Shown: positions 1 to 7,565 of the stretch, piece by piece
Layout: the number at the start of each line of letters is the position of its first letter
How positions within the stretch are numbered: the first letter of the stretch is position 1
DNA from: JAHFJU01 sp964354865
GTDB taxonomy: Bacteria; Patescibacteriota; Gracilibacteria; UBA1369; UM-FILTER-53-11
Length of the DNA stretch: 17,263 nt
NCBI GenBank assembly: GCA_964354865.1
Contig: CAYHBN010000024.1
Location: 1-17,263 of the forward strand
Direction of reading: 5' to 3'
Program-made: the position numbers and the translations under genes
The notes under the pieces: generated by a model
What the model was told of the DNA's origin: nothing
Database searches by the model: none
The model's input: only the letters and a program-made list of their open reading frames with translations

Positions 1-723
1 GTAGTCGATTGAAATTTTTGGTGACTTCTCGTATTTTTTCTGCACGGCGATTGCCTTATAAATTGCAGGTGAGTGTTTTTTAAATTCATCGAGGAACATC
101 TGCACACGGCCAACATACAAACCGGTATTCCAAAAATACTTATAGGAATGCAAAAATTGCTGCGCCTTTTCAAGATTTGGTTTTTCAACAAAACGGTCGA
201 GTTCATACACGTCGAACTCTTCTTTTTGTAAGTGACGTTTCTCTAAAAGTTTTCCGATGCGAATATAACCAAGATTCACATTTGGGTACTGTGCTTTAAC
301 TCCTATCACGCCAAATTTGTTTGTTACATGGGCATAGGTAACGGCTGTTTTAAGGCTCGAACGGAATACATCTTCTTTCTTAATAAGGTGGTCTGCGTAG
401 ATAATTGCCATGACTTCGTCGGCTGCACCATGTGTTTTTAACACTTGTGCTGCGTAGCAAATAGAGGGGCCAGTATCGCGCATGGCACTTTCAATAATGA
501 TGTTTTTCTTTGGTAATTTAGGAAGTTGTTTTTTTACAAGTGGTACATATTGCGCGATGGTTGAAACATAAATATCGGCAGGTTTCAAAAAAGAGAGACG
601 CTTGTAGGTCTGTTGTAGCATGGTGTGCTTGCCGACAAACGCCTGAAATTGTTTCGGTTGTTCATCGCGACTGAGTGGCCAGAGCCTAGTGCCGGTACCG
701 CCGGCCATAATGACAGCTTTCAT
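1..723 (-). CDS. manC: Mannose-1-phosphate guanylyltransferase, C-terminus cut by window edge
   Basis: Makes GDP-mannose from mannose-1-phosphate and GTP, supplying mannose for surface polysaccharide or glycoprotein. I translated 241 codons with no stop before the left edge. Residues 1-18 read MKAVIMAGGTGTRLWPLS, the nucleotidyltransferase signature with the GGxGTRLWPLSR loop that binds the nucleotide. A YADH motif stands where the family usually has PADH, the metal/nucleotide site, and FVEKP is the conserved sugar-phosphate binding motif, followed by WNTGLYVG. The missing C-terminus would show whether a mannose-6-phosphate isomerase domain is fused on. The ATG (723-721) overlaps the gpmI TGA stop as ATGA, which suggests translational coupling to gpmI. 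No Shine-Dalgarno sequence is visible. The family is secure; ManC rather than another sugar-nucleotide transferase rests on the RLWPLSR and FVEKP pair. Confidence 0.9.
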   Translation of the reverse strand, partial: MKAVIMAGGTGTRLWPLSRDEQPKQFQAFVGKHTMLQQTYKRLSFLKPADIYVSTIAQYVPLVKKQLPKLPKKNIIIESAMRDTGPSICYAAQVLKTHGAADEVMAIIYADHLIKKEDVFRSSLKTAVTYAHVTNKFGVIGVKAQYPNVNLGYIRIGKLLEKRHLQKEEFDVYELDRFVEKPNLEKAQQFLHSYKYFWNTGLYVGRVQMFLDEFKKHSPAIYKAIAVQKKYEKSPKISIDY

Positions 724-2267
724 AGTAATGAGGTGCCGGTCATTTCTGCCGGTTGTTCAATGGTAAGAATTTTGAGGATTGTTGGGGCGACGTCGTAAAG
801 AGCTCCGCCGTCACGAAGTGTCATTGTTGGTTTCGAATTTTTTGTTAGCTCAAGGGAACAAATAATACATGGTACAAGATTCTTGGTGTGGCTTGGGCAT
901 GGGGTGCCATCTTCGTATAACATCTGTTCTGCGTTGCCATGATCACCGGTAATAAGAACGGTGTAGCCATGAGCCATTGCTTCGGGAACGATTTTGCCTA
1001 AACATTCATCGACTACTTCTACCGCTCGAATGGTAGATGCTAAGTTGCCTGAGTGGCCAACAAGATCAAGGTTCGCAAAGTTACAAACGATAAACTCGTA
1101 GTTTTCATTTTGAATCGTCGTAATGAGCGCTTTTGTTATTTCTCGCGCACTCATTGCTGGCTTTTCGGCATACGAAGGACATTTTGGTGATGCAATCAAC
1201 TGGCGTTCTTCACCTTTTACCGGTGCTTCAATTTGGCTGTTAAAAAAATACGTTACATGAGCGTATTTTTCAGTCTCACCAATTTTAAATTGTTTTTTTC
1301 CGGCATTAGAAACGACCGTTGCTAAATTATTTTTGACCGTAGGAGTAGGGAACAGCACGGGAGCCACTTTGCTGTAATCTCCAAAACAGATGTATGTAGG
1401 GCGAGGTCTTTTTTCTATCGGTTGAGAGAGCGTTAGTGTATCGCTGTGTTCTCCTGTAAATGCCGAAGTAAGTTGTCGTACTCGATCTGTTCGAAAATTA
1501 AAGCAGATAACTGTATCGTTTGACGTTATTTTTGCATCATCTAAAACCATTGGGCCAATGTAATAATCGCTTTCAGCTCCTCGATCGTAGGCATGATCGA
1601 TAGCTGAATCGGGGTCGTTTTCTCGCTCGCCTTTGCCTTCAGTATAGAGATCAAAAGCCACTTGTAGACGATCCCAATTTGAGTCGCGATCCATAGCATA
1701 GTAGCGGCCAATAATAGTTGCGATACGTGCCGTTTTAGAAATTCCTAGTTCAATGAGCGCATCTTCAACTTGGTCGATATATTTTTTTGCACTTTTCATA
1801 GGAACATCACGACCATCGGTAATGGCATGAATGGCAATATTCGTAATTCCTTTTTCTTTGGCAAATTTGAGCAGGGTGATTAAGTGCGCTAAATGTGCAT
1901 GCACCCCTTGATCAGATACAAGTCCAATTAAATGCAATGTCGCATTTTTTCGTTTTTTAAAATCTTCAAATGTTTTTAATAGCGTTGGATTTTTGAAAAA
2001 ATCACCACTCGCAATATTTTGATTAATTGCTTCAAGAGTTTGAAATACTTGCCGTCCAGCTCCAATGGTAAAGTGTCCAACCTCTGAGCCACCTTGTGTG
2101 CCTTGAGGAACACCTACAGCATGTCCACTTGCCTGTAAATATGTCACGGGAAACTCAGAACGCAATTGAGGGAGTATCGTTGTTTTTGCACGAGTAATCG
2201 CATTGCCTTCGTAATCTTTACCTTCGCCGAATCCGTCGAGAATGATGAGCAGTGCTTTGTTTTTCAC
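720..2267 (-). CDS. gpmI: 2,3-bisphosphoglycerate-independent phosphoglycerate mutase
   Basis: Interconverts 3- and 2-phosphoglycerate in lower glycolysis using two Mn ions and a phosphoserine intermediate; cytosolic. With the GTG start the protein has 515 residues, the usual family size. Visible motifs in order: LIILDGFG (metal Asp11), GGSEVGHFTIGAGR (nucleophile Ser61; the family often has GNSEVGH), SDQGVHAH, ITDGRDVP, GRYYAMDRD, FNFRTDRVRQL, NFANLDLVGHSGN and TGDHGNAEQM, all metal- or substrate-binding. The frame is open to an ATG at 2306, but that start would overlap pilD by 32 bases and lie upstream of the promoter. I prefer GTG at 2267: it begins at the usual KALLIILDG N-terminus and lies 6 bases after a TATAAT. 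The stop overlaps the manC start (ATGA). Confidence 0.96.
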   Translation of the reverse strand: MKNKALLIILDGFGEGKDYEGNAITRAKTTILPQLRSEFPVTYLQASGHAVGVPQGTQGGSEVGHFTIGAGRQVFQTLEAINQNIASGDFFKNPTLLKTFEDFKKRKNATLHLIGLVSDQGVHAHLAHLITLLKFAKEKGITNIAIHAITDGRDVPMKSAKKYIDQVEDALIELGISKTARIATIIGRYYAMDRDSNWDRLQVAFDLYTEGKGERENDPDSAIDHAYDRGAESDYYIGPMVLDDAKITSNDTVICFNFRTDRVRQLTSAFTGEHSDTLTLSQPIEKRPRPTYICFGDYSKVAPVLFPTPTVKNNLATVVSNAGKKQFKIGETEKYAHVTYFFNSQIEAPVKGEERQLIASPKCPSYAEKPAMSAREITKALITTIQNENYEFIVCNFANLDLVGHSGNLASTIRAVEVVDECLGKIVPEAMAHGYTVLITGDHGNAEQMLYEDGTPCPSHTKNLVPCIICSLELTKNSKPTMTLRDGGALYDVAPTILKILTIEQPAEMTGTSLL

Positions 2268-2273
2268 GGGCAG

Positions 2274-2302
2274 ATTATACGTTAAAACTGCCGAGGTACC
2301 AA
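2274..2302 (-). promoter_or_regulatory. Promoter of gpmI, leaderless geometry
   Basis: On the minus strand TTGGTA (2302-2297), a 17-base spacer and TATAAT (2279-2274) form a good sigma-70-type promoter. The hexamer ends 6 bases before GTG at 2267, so the expected transcription start falls on or beside the start codon. The -10 overlaps the pilD stop codon. Confidence 0.6.
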
Positions 2303-3072
2303 TCAATAAGTTCGTGCCCTAGAAACAGTGAAATGAGCGTTCCTATAACCAAAAATGGCACAAACGGGATCTTCGATTTTACTCCTTTTTCACCTGTTAG
2401 AATTGTGAATACCGCACTAAATGCACCTACGATATACGACATAAAGAGTGCTACGATTGTCAGTTGCCATCCGAGAATCATGCCCATAAATACGCCAACT
2501 CGTACGTCTCCTCCGCCAAGCCATTTGCCTTTAGACGCTACAATTTGAATGCCAAAGAGCGCGAATGCAATGAACGCGCCCATGAGTGAATCGATTATAT
2601 GAGGGGTGCCCGGCAGTACGCTTGAAACCAATGCAATGAGTATTGCAGGAATCATGACTCGATCAGAGACCAGCATGAATTTAAGGTCATAGAAAAAGCT
2701 AAAACTCAAAACACTCATGAAATAGAGGTTGAGAATAAAAAGTGCTGCTTCTCTACCTGAAAAAGCGCCATTGGCACTCATGAATGGATATTTGAGGTAC
2801 ATTAATGCAAAGAGCACGCCCGTGAAAAGTTCAATAAGGGGATAGTAAATTGAAATCGAGGTGCTGCAGCTTCTGCATTTGCCACGTAAGACGAGGTAAC
2901 TGACAAGAGGAATTAAATCTCGAGGAGAGATGGTCTCTTTACATTTAATACACTCAGATCTGCTTTTAATGGTGTGTTTTTTGTTGTAACGAATGCGATA
3001 AATAAGTACGCTGAGAAAACTTCCGATTACGGTACCTAAGAAGAATGAAGAGAGTGTGAGTACGATTCGCAT
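2275..3072 (-). CDS. pilD: Prepilin peptidase / N-methyltransferase, A24 family
   Basis: Membrane aspartic protease that cleaves the leader from type IV pilins and methylates the new N-terminus. It has 265 residues, typical of full bifunctional enzymes. The N-terminal segment GSFLSVLIYRIR matches the conserved GSFLNVVIYRLP region. Two CxxC pairs (C41/C44 and C66/C69) form the zinc site of the cytoplasmic methyltransferase domain. Catalytic Asp129 sits in FYDLKFMLVSD and Asp189 in the GGGDVRVG motif. Several hydrophobic helices and a C-terminal IPFVPFLVIGT motif complete the fold. It starts 2 bases after the stop of the TPR gene, so the two are probably cotranscribed. No pilin or PilB/PilC gene is in the window, so its substrates are encoded elsewhere. 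Confidence 0.95.
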   Translation of the reverse strand: MRIVLTLSSFFLGTVIGSFLSVLIYRIRYNKKHTIKSRSECIKCKETISPRDLIPLVSYLVLRGKCRSCSTSISIYYPLIELFTGVLFALMYLKYPFMSANGAFSGREAALFILNLYFMSVLSFSFFYDLKFMLVSDRVMIPAILIALVSSVLPGTPHIIDSLMGAFIAFALFGIQIVASKGKWLGGGDVRVGVFMGMILGWQLTIVALFMSYIVGAFSAVFTILTGEKGVKSKIPFVPFLVIGTLISLFLGHELIDWYLGSFNV

Positions 3073-3074
3073 AA

Positions 3075-4586
3075 TTATTCTAGAGACAGTGATGAAGGAG
3101 TATTGTTTTTTTGGTCGAGTTTTAGTTGCACGTATTGTGAAAGAAGTAGGTCGTCGGCTGCAGCAGTTTTTTCAATAACACGATTGTATGATGCTATCGC
3201 TTCGAGTGAATTGCCAACGGCACTATCAAGATCTGCTTGCGCTACTAGCACATAGATATCTTGCGTATCGAGTGAGAGCGCTTTTTCTAAAAATATTCTC
3301 GAATCGAGTAGATTTCCACTACGCGTGAGCAGAATGGATTTCCATGCATAGACGGCTGCATTGTCTGTAAAGTTTTTTGTTGCAATGGTAATAAGTTCGT
3401 TAGCCACTTTTGTATCACTTTGTGTGAAGAGCGCAATTGACACCGGTCGCTTAAATAGAGCCAGACTTTGGGGGTCTGCACTTATTACTTGTTGATAATA
3501 CGAAAGTGCTTTTTCGGTCACACCAAGTACAAAGTAGGCATCGCCAAGTTGTAGTAGAACTTCAATGCGAGGTTTGTATCCCATTGCGAGTGCTTGGGTA
3601 AAATCGCCAATGCTATCACGAACTTTTTTATTATGTATGCGCGAAATACCTCGATACATGTAGGCCTCGGCACTTCGTTGGTCGAGAGCGAGGGCTTTCG
3701 TGAGTGAATCTTCTGCATCGGCCCACTTTTGCGTTTTAAGATATGCGTGGCCAAGAATAATCCAAATATCTCTGTAATCATTTTGAGATTTGAGTCCATT
3801 AAATGCAGTTTCAATGGCGAGTCCATATTCACCAGCTTGATCAAAGTTTTTTGCGAGCAATGCTTGTAGATATGATAACGGAGATTCTTTAGCCAGGTCG
3901 AAACTTTGGTACATTTTATCAAACTGCAGTGCGTTTTTTTTGAGAATGTCGAGTGGAGTTAGGTCAGTAGGATCTGCTGCAGCGCCACCTAACTGCGATA
4001 TCGCTATAAATGCATCTCTCGCTTTTTGTTGGTCATTAAAAAACGCATTGATGAGTGCACTCAAATATTGGATTTCTGGTGATTTTATCTGGGCTTTTTC
4101 AAGCAACGACTGTGCCTCGGTAACCCGTCGCGCATTAAGCAAACTACGAATTTGTTTAATATAGAGTTTTCGGTTTTTTGTATTTAATCCAAAAGCTATT
4201 TCATAACTTTTTGCTGCTTTATCGAATGATCCCTGGGCGAAAAATATTTCACCAATTTTTTCGTAAGGGAGGCTCTCTTTAGGGCTATTTCGTGCCGCCT
4301 CTTGAAAATTAGTGAGTGCCTCTTCGAGTTTATTTTTACTTAAAAAAGAGTTGCCCTCTTGTAAAAGTTGCGTGTAATTCTTGTTCGAAGATGATTTTGG
4401 TCTCGCAATTCTTGCCTTAGGAGCGGGTGCTAAAATATCATTTGAAGTATCTTCAGTCAGTCCTGAGAAATCCGGTGTGTTGCCAATGAGCCCAAATCCA
4501 AATGCCGCACCTAACCCGACAGCCACAATCACCATGAGTGTTACTACTGCACCGAAACTGATTTTTCTTTTTTGCATAGAGTGCAT
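3075..4586 (-). CDS. Membrane-anchored tetratricopeptide repeat protein
   Basis: A 503-residue protein with a short basic N-terminus and one hydrophobic helix at about residues 8-31, probably an inner-membrane anchor with the rest outside the cytoplasm. A linker rich in Ala/Pro/Ser (about 45-68) follows. The rest is built of TPR-like helical pairs, clearest near residues 71-104, 105-138, 274-307, 308-341, 342-375, 412-445 and 446-479. Examples are GEIFFAQGSFDKAAKSYEIA and GHAYLKTQKWADAEDSLTKA. TPR arrays bind partner proteins; no enzyme motif is seen. It begins 2 bases after ruvC and ends 2 bases before pilD, so a role in pilus or envelope assembly is possible but is inference from context. 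The ATG at 4586 is supported by GAGGA 8 bases upstream, one of very few Shine-Dalgarno sites here; an in-frame ATG at 4577 is the alternative. Confidence 0.85.
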   Translation of the reverse strand: MHSMQKRKISFGAVVTLMVIVAVGLGAAFGFGLIGNTPDFSGLTEDTSNDILAPAPKARIARPKSSSNKNYTQLLQEGNSFLSKNKLEEALTNFQEAARNSPKESLPYEKIGEIFFAQGSFDKAAKSYEIAFGLNTKNRKLYIKQIRSLLNARRVTEAQSLLEKAQIKSPEIQYLSALINAFFNDQQKARDAFIAISQLGGAAADPTDLTPLDILKKNALQFDKMYQSFDLAKESPLSYLQALLAKNFDQAGEYGLAIETAFNGLKSQNDYRDIWIILGHAYLKTQKWADAEDSLTKALALDQRSAEAYMYRGISRIHNKKVRDSIGDFTQALAMGYKPRIEVLLQLGDAYFVLGVTEKALSYYQQVISADPQSLALFKRPVSIALFTQSDTKVANELITIATKNFTDNAAVYAWKSILLTRSGNLLDSRIFLEKALSLDTQDIYVLVAQADLDSAVGNSLEAIASYNRVIEKTAAADDLLLSQYVQLKLDQKNNTPSSLSLE

Positions 4587-4588
4587 TT

Positions 4589-5059
4589 TTATAATCCTCG
4601 CATGTGCGCTTTCATGCAGAGCGCAATGGCAATTGCATCGACGGTGTCATCACTTTTAATGTGAAGTCCCAGCTCGTATTGTACCATTTTCTGAACCTGT
4701 TTTTTATCTGCACTAGACGTACCGCACACTGCTTGTTTAATGGTAAGTGGATTAAAAGTACGTGCAGGAATTTTGCTCTCTTCGAGTGACAATAAAATGA
4801 CGCCACGTGCATGTGCGACGGTCAGCGCAGTTTTGGTATTTTTAGAAAAGAAGAGCTCTTCAACCGCAGCGGTATTCGGTTCCCACTTTGTGATTACTTC
4901 GCGCAAATCGGTATGCAGCATGCCAAGTCGTTCGCTCAACGATAATTCTTTCGGCGTGCGAATGCAGCCACAATCAAGCAACTTCGTTTTTCCTTTCACC
5001 ACGCCAAGCACCGCAAATCCACAACGTTCAATGCCGGGGTCGATGCCGAGAATAATCAT
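4589..5059 (-). CDS. ruvC: Holliday junction resolvase RuvC
   Basis: Endonuclease that resolves Holliday junctions in homologous recombination, working with the RuvAB branch-migration motor. It has 156 residues, close to the usual 160-175. The RNase H-like fold shows IILGIDPGIERCGFAVL with catalytic Asp7, AAVEELFFSKNTKTAL with Glu67, and the C-terminal SDDTVDAIAIAL with Asp138 and Asp141, which complete the acidic metal site. The start at 5059 gives the standard N-terminus. A TGATATAAT element ends 6 bases upstream, over the stop codon of pyk, so ruvC probably has its own promoter and a leaderless message. ruvA and ruvB are not adjacent. The TPR gene follows after 2 bases. Confidence 0.95.
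   Translation of the reverse strand: MIILGIDPGIERCGFAVLGVVKGKTKLLDCGCIRTPKELSLSERLGMLHTDLREVITKWEPNTAAVEELFFSKNTKTALTVAHARGVILLSLEESKIPARTFNPLTIKQAVCGTSSADKKQVQKMVQYELGLHIKSDDTVDAIAIALCMKAHMRGL
4595..4599 (-). promoter_or_regulatory. Shine-Dalgarno site of the TPR gene
   Basis: GAGGA on the minus strand lies 8 bases before the ATG at 4586, inside the last codons of ruvC. It is unusual in this window, where most starts lack such a site, and fits an internal operon gene that needs ribosome recruitment. Confidence 0.55.
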
Positions 5060-5065
5060 GCCCTG

Positions 5066-5074
5066 ATTATATCA
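5066..5074 (-). promoter_or_regulatory. Extended -10 of ruvC, leaderless geometry
   Basis: The minus strand reads TGATATAAT, a perfect TGnTATAAT extended -10. Its end is 6 bases from the ruvC ATG. No clear -35 is present, which is common for extended -10 promoters. It overlaps the pyk stop codon. Confidence 0.5.
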
Positions 5075-6482
5075 TCGTCGTCGTAATCAATTTCTCCCTT
5101 TTTCCAAATCCTGCATTACAGATAACAATTTCATCGCCTTCTTTGACGAGCCCATCTTTTATGAGAGATGCGCGAATTTGTTTGAGAGGATTTTCGAGCT
5201 CGATCCACTGCACGAAGGTTCGTTTTACCCCGTATACAATAGACATTTTACGTGCGACGGTTGCGTCAGATGAGAAGACGAGCAGGGGAATCGACGGACG
5301 ATATTTTGCAATCTCACGAGCGGTATAGCCACTGCGAGTAACGGCAACAATGTAGGTTGCTTGAATATCGTGTGCGAGTTTTGTCGCGTTCAAACAGGTT
5401 GCGTTGGTAATGCGCATATTGTCATCTCGTAAGAATTTCAGCAAATGACCGCGTTTTTCTAAGTCGGCCTCAACGGCTTGTGCAACCTTCGAAAGAACTT
5501 CGGTCGCTTCAACTGGATATTGGCCAACGGCTGTCTCATTAGAAAGCATCATAGCATCGGCGTGGTCGAGAATTGCATGAGCGGCATCTGAAACTTCTGC
5601 ACGAGTTGGGCGTGGATTATCTACCATCGAGGCGAGCATTTGCGTTGCAACAATGACGGGTTTGCCCAAATTATTACAAACATTAATGATGTGTCTTTGA
5701 AGGAGTGGGACCTGTTCAGCCGGAACCTCAACTCCAAGATCTCCACGAGCAACCATGACTGCATCTGACACTTCGACTATTTCATCTAACTTTTCAATGG
5801 CTTCATGGCGTTCGATTTTTGAAATAATACCTGCTTTAGAGCCGAGTGAGCGAAGTAATTTGCGAAGTTTAATAACGTCTTTTGCATCTCTCACAAATGA
5901 AAGTGCTACATAATCAACGCCTTGTTTGACGCCAAAAACGACGTCTCTCTTATCTTTTTCCGTGAGGCACGGAGCCGAAATAGAGGCAGTTGGAACATTG
6001 ATTCCTTTGTTAGATTCAATGAGTCCACCAACGACGACGACACAATCAATGGTAGTCTTCGCCGCGTTAACGCCGAGTACCGTAACCTCGATTAATCCAT
6101 CAGCAATCAGGAGTGTGTCTCCTTTTTTTACATCTTTCGGAAGGTGCTTGTATTGAACGGGAATCAGAACTTGTTGAGTGGTGTTTTTTTCATTTTTCGT
6201 TGTGAATGTAAACGTGTCTCCCTTCACCACTTTTATTCCTTCTTTGGCAATCGTTCCAATGCGAATTTTTGGTCCCTGTAAATCTTGAATAATCCCGATT
6301 TCTTGTTTTTTCTCAGCTGAAACAGCGCGAATTCTCTCAATGACCGAGGTGAATTGTTCGTAGGTGCCATGTGAAAAATTTAGTCGAACACAGTCCATTC
6401 CTGCGTCGATCATCTTTGAAAGAACTGCTGGTTTTTCGCTAGCGGGGCCGATCGTACAAATTATTTTTGTTCTGTTAAACAT
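5067..6482 (-). CDS. pyk: Pyruvate kinase
   Basis: Transfers phosphate from phosphoenolpyruvate to ADP, the last ATP-forming step of glycolysis; cytosolic, normally a tetramer. With ATG at 6482 it has 471 residues, the usual bacterial length. Motifs: TKIICTIGPAS at the N-terminus, CVRLNFSHG with the K-site residues, QDLQGPKIRIG at the start of the B domain, IISKIERHEA with the catalytic Lys, MVARGDLGVE (metal and substrate loop), VIVATQMLASM and MLSNETAVGQYPVEA. The C-terminal domain SGYTAREIAKYRPSIPLLVFS is complete. The frame is open upstream to 6530, but those codons lie in or before the promoter and are unlike pyruvate kinase. The start follows the stop of the 106-aa gene by 22 bases. Confidence 0.97.
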   Translation of the reverse strand: MFNRTKIICTIGPASEKPAVLSKMIDAGMDCVRLNFSHGTYEQFTSVIERIRAVSAEKKQEIGIIQDLQGPKIRIGTIAKEGIKVVKGDTFTFTTKNEKNTTQQVLIPVQYKHLPKDVKKGDTLLIADGLIEVTVLGVNAAKTTIDCVVVVGGLIESNKGINVPTASISAPCLTEKDKRDVVFGVKQGVDYVALSFVRDAKDVIKLRKLLRSLGSKAGIISKIERHEAIEKLDEIVEVSDAVMVARGDLGVEVPAEQVPLLQRHIINVCNNLGKPVIVATQMLASMVDNPRPTRAEVSDAAHAILDHADAMMLSNETAVGQYPVEATEVLSKVAQAVEADLEKRGHLLKFLRDDNMRITNATCLNATKLAHDIQATYIVAVTRSGYTAREIAKYRPSIPLLVFSSDATVARKMSIVYGVKRTFVQWIELENPLKQIRASLIKDGLVKEGDEIVICNAGFGKREKLITTTMI

Positions 6483-6489
6483 GATGTGC

Positions 6490-6519
6490 AGTATACGCTC
6501 GTAATTACAGTGCCGCCAA
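6490..6519 (-). promoter_or_regulatory. Promoter of pyk, leaderless geometry
   Basis: On the minus strand TTGGCG (6519-6514), an 18-base spacer and TATACT (6495-6490). The hexamer ends 7 bases before the ATG at 6482. It overlaps the 3' end of the preceding gene and argues against the longer 6530 start. Confidence 0.5.
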
Positions 6520-6825
6520 CTGACGTTCAAGATCTTTCAATACCAACGATTCTTTTTGTCGAATAATTGCCTCAAGACCGTGCATCGTGTGACGAGTCGA
6601 TTCAGCGACGTCTGCCTTTAAGCTCGCGAGAGCTTCGTCGAGAACTTTTTTTTGCTCTTCTAAGACAGCCTGTCGTCCTTCTCGATCTTCTTTCGGCAGC
6701 ACCGCTAACTTGTCTTGTGCCTTCTTTTTTTCAGATTCGCACAGCTCGTTAAAGTTCTTCTGCATTCCTAAAAGATGGCTGCGTTGATCGTCGATCACTT
6801 TTTGATACTGTTCGTCGAGTGTCAT
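6505..6825 (-). CDS. Hypothetical 106-aa coiled-coil protein
   Basis: Not recognised as a known family. The 106-residue protein is almost wholly polar and alpha-helical in character, rich in Glu, Lys, Gln, Ala and Leu, with hydrophobic residues spaced as in heptads, for example the stretch around residues 55-75 and the end segment LEAIIRQKESLVLKDLERQL. No signal peptide, membrane segment, cysteine motif or catalytic motif is seen. A long coiled coil or helical bundle is the likely fold. It lies alone between the 219-aa gene and pyk with its own extended -10, so a functional link with pyk is not implied. Coding character (stable helix pattern, clean start after a promoter) makes it a probable real gene. 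Confidence 0.65.
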   Translation of the reverse strand: MTLDEQYQKVIDDQRSHLLGMQKNFNELCESEKKKAQDKLAVLPKEDREGRQAVLEEQKKVLDEALASLKADVAESTRHTMHGLEAIIRQKESLVLKDLERQLAAL

Positions 6826-6855
6826 ATATTTGTTTTTTGTTTATTTACTGCCCTA

Positions 6856-6864
6856 ATTATAGCA
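6856..6864 (-). promoter_or_regulatory. Extended -10 of the 106-aa gene
   Basis: The minus strand reads TGCTATAAT, a perfect extended -10. Thirty bases separate it from the ATG at 6825, giving an A-rich leader of about 23 bases with no Shine-Dalgarno sequence. Confidence 0.5.
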
Positions 6865-6884
6865 TTTTTTGAGGGATTTTTCTA

Positions 6885-7544
6885 TCAAGATACCGAGCTT
6901 GCTTCTGCTGATTCCTCTTGTTGAATAAGCGCGGCGTATCCTTTAAATACCGATGATGCAGTTTGTACCGCATTTGCTATTATGGCGCTCATCGCTTCCC
7001 AGTCGCCATAACATGCGGTTAACTCAACCTTTTTGCCTATGAGTGTAGTCAAAACCATTTTCTTGAATTGTTCTCTCGCCATTCTCTTATAACTTCCGTT
7101 TAACTCATTTTCCCATTTTCGGATACCGTGAATAGTGCCTTGTGCATCAACGTGAATAGCAAACTCCAATATATTTTCATTTCTATTCATTCTTCCTTCT
7201 AACTTATTTTCTTCGTCAATCGAGGCCAGAAAAGGAGGACAAATATAAAATCGTATATTCTGAATTAGATTATTTTGTCTTCGTTCTGAGCCTTTTCTGC
7301 CATGACTCGGCAATGTAGAAAAAAGTATGCCTTTTTGTGACAAGGCATTTTCGAGTGCTTTATGAAGATTTTTAGTGTCATTTTTGCATTTATCGTTCAA
7401 TTCTTGGTCATGGTTTTCTACAACAATAGTAAATCTTCGATTAAATTCTCTAATATCTAAAAGTGGGTCTGCAAGATCTTCTGGCTGAGCAAGTCTGCAT
7501 CCAATTGGTAACTGAATTCCTTCTAGTTCTAAAGGTATTTTCAT
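6885..7544 (-). CDS. Hypothetical 219-aa protein
   Basis: Not recognised. The 219-residue protein is soluble, with mixed alpha/beta character and no signal peptide or membrane helix. Visible pieces are a beta-like segment RRFTIVVENHDQEL, a basic SHGRKGSERRQNN stretch, a hydrophobic NIRFYICPPFL strand, the central ENILEFAIHVDAQGTIHGIRKW, and a helical C-terminal part with ACYGDWEAMSAIIANAVQTA and a Glu/Ser/Ala tail. Three Cys are scattered and do not form a metal motif. It ends in TGA, 20 bases after glmS on the same strand. A TGGTATAAT ends 7 bases before its ATG, so it is likely transcribed on its own. Codon use is more AT-rich than in glmS or glyS, suggesting low expression. Confidence 0.7.
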   Translation of the reverse strand: MKIPLELEGIQLPIGCRLAQPEDLADPLLDIREFNRRFTIVVENHDQELNDKCKNDTKNLHKALENALSQKGILFSTLPSHGRKGSERRQNNLIQNIRFYICPPFLASIDEENKLEGRMNRNENILEFAIHVDAQGTIHGIRKWENELNGSYKRMAREQFKKMVLTTLIGKKVELTACYGDWEAMSAIIANAVQTASSVFKGYAALIQQEESAEASSVS

Positions 7545-7551
7545 TCTCCGT

Positions 7552-7560
7552 ATTATACCA
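7552..7560 (-). promoter_or_regulatory. Extended -10 of the 219-aa gene, leaderless geometry
   Basis: The minus strand reads TGGTATAAT, a perfect extended -10 whose hexamer ends 7 bases before ATG at 7544. GGAGA directly abuts the ATG and is too close to act as a normal ribosome binding site. Confidence 0.55.
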
Positions 7561-7565
7561 AAAAT

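Noticed and set aside
6483..6530. Longer start of pyruvate kinase at 6530
   Set aside because: The additional residues overlap the promoter and the previous gene and are unlike the pyruvate kinase N-terminus.
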